Below the pieces are notes generated by a model. The model saw nothing but the letters and a program-made list of their open reading frames with translations, was not told where the DNA came from and did not search any database. Positions 62,905 through 64,000 of a DNA stretch of 64,000 bases are shown here, piece after piece. Position 1 is the first letter of the stretch; the number at the start of each line of letters is the position of its first letter. The stretch comes from Luzula sylvatica (taxonomy: Eukaryota; Streptophyta; Magnoliopsida; Poales; Juncaceae). The position numbers were made by a program, and so were the translations under genes. Location: positions 16,676,215 to 16,740,214 of the forward strand of contig OX326961.1 of the NCBI GenBank assembly GCA_946800325.1. Direction: 5' to 3'.

Positions 62905-63480
62905 AGAATATTTTGATTAATGAGATTGTGTAAAAATATAATTTGATATTTTGTAGTGTTTAATTATAATTTTGACTGTTAAGTTTCTATTTATTTTCTT
63001 CAACAATAAAATAATTTATTTTTCAAACCATGACAAAAATGAATTTTATTAATAAGACTGTGAAAAAAATATAGCTCACTATTTTTAACATTTAATTATA
63101 ACTTAGACTATTTTATTTGTTATAAATTTTGATCGATTTTTTTTTTCAAATTATATCTAAAATGATTTTGATTAATAAAATTGTGAAAAAAATATAGTTC
63201 GATATTTTTTAGGGTTAATTATAATTTGATTCTTGTAGTTTCTATTTATTTTCTTGGACAATAGAAAATTATTTCTCAAATTATAGCATAAATTATTTGA
63301 ATTAATAAGATTGTGAAAAATGTAGTTTCATATTTTTTAGGGTTTAGTTGTAATTTTGACTCTTTTAGTTTGTTTTTATTCTTTTGGACAATAAATAATA
63401 TTTTTCAAACAAATGTTTGATTAATAAGATTTCGAAAATATATAGTTTGATATTTTTATTAGGGTTTAAATATAAGTTTC
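62905..63480. repeat. Degenerate tandem repeat, ~120-130-bp unit
   Basis: The motif gattaataagattgtgaaaa recurs near 62922, 63051, 63169, 63300 and 63420, each followed by tatagttYgatatttttagg and a tttctatttattttcttgg-like segment. Five units are considerably diverged. No gene was found. Confidence 0.65.
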
Positions 63481-63639
63481 ACCTTTTGTTGAAAATATTT
63501 TTTTGTAATTTACATGTACATCAATACACACTTTTTGGTACTTCACATTACCAATTTATAGTTTCTTGAGATATAAATATTTTATTTATACACATGTGTA
63601 ATTTGAGGATATTGTATACATGTATACAAATATCCACAA

Positions 63640-64000
63640 ATTACCAATTTATACTCGTATTGTGTGTATGTTGGAGTCATCAATCAATAGACTCTTTTTG
63701 TTAAATATAACACATTGATAAAAATGTTTGTTTGTTGGAGTTTTTAATATTTTTTGTGAAATATTCTAATATAAAATGATGCTAATACTCGTATTGTGTG
63801 TATGATGGAGTCATCAATCAATAGACTCTTTGTTAAATATAACATATTGACAAAAATGTGTGTTTGTTGGAGTTTTTAATCATTTTATGTGAAATATTCT
63901 AATATAAAATGATGCTAATACTCGTATTGTGTGTATGTTGGAGTCATCAATCAATAAACTATTTATTAAATATAAGAATAAAAAATGTATCTTTGTTGGA
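63640..64000. repeat. Tandem repeat, ~134-bp unit, continuing past right edge
   Basis: The block atactcgtattgtgtgtatg followed by ttggagtcatcaatcaatag starts at 63651, 63785 and 63918, so the period is 133-134 bp. Copies differ at few positions. The array is cut by the window end, so its true length is unknown. Confidence 0.85.

Overview
This is plant nuclear DNA, most probably from a eudicot. Genes carry many short GT-AG introns, AT-rich intergenic DNA is full of small non-autonomous transposons, and both recognisable gene families are plant types: a senataxin/SEN1-like helicase with the plant N-terminal domain, and NPF/PTR transporters. I cannot name the species. Introns and coordinates were worked out by hand from splice sites, reading phase and family knowledge; no alignment was run.

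Layout. (1) 312-8418, minus strand: the first 18 exons (1761 codons) of a SEN1/senataxin-like helicase, from the start codon through helicase motif III. It runs off the left edge. (2) 8.4-13.9 kb: its promoter, then a cluster of MITEs and hAT-like elements, several with perfect target-site duplications, set in a dispersed AT-rich repeat. (3) 13.96-37.56 kb: an uninterrupted satellite array of about 175-bp monomers, roughly 135 copies, with a trimeric higher-order repeat of about 528 bp between about 18.4 and 25.2 kb. (4) 37.6-42.2 kb: two copies of a promoter/5'-leader/intron module, each ending in a scrap of helicase motif VI, separated by GT, G-rich and AAT simple repeats. (5) 42.15-45.1 kb, plus strand: the C-terminal part of a SEN1-like helicase (motifs IV-VI) with a coding minisatellite tail broken by frameshifts. 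(6) 46.9-49.0 kb: poly-C/CA tract, second copy of the dispersed repeat, and a degraded piece of a mitochondrial linear-plasmid RNA polymerase gene. (7) 49.9-59.4 kb: two near-identical, apparently intact NPF8-type transporter genes on the minus strand (568 codons each), with a hAT-like element between them. (8) 59.7-62.4 kb: a nested inverted-repeat element. (9) 62.9-64.0 kb: two more tandem-repeat arrays, the last running off the right edge.

The visible helicase pieces on either side of the satellite are complementary: the left one is seen through motif III and the right one starts just before motif IV, on opposite strands. This is the layout expected if one helicase gene were split by an inversion near the satellite, though a second, truncated paralogue is equally possible from this window alone. 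The two transporters are a recent tandem duplication in which both copies still look functional. I found no operon, CRISPR array, tRNA or rRNA gene.
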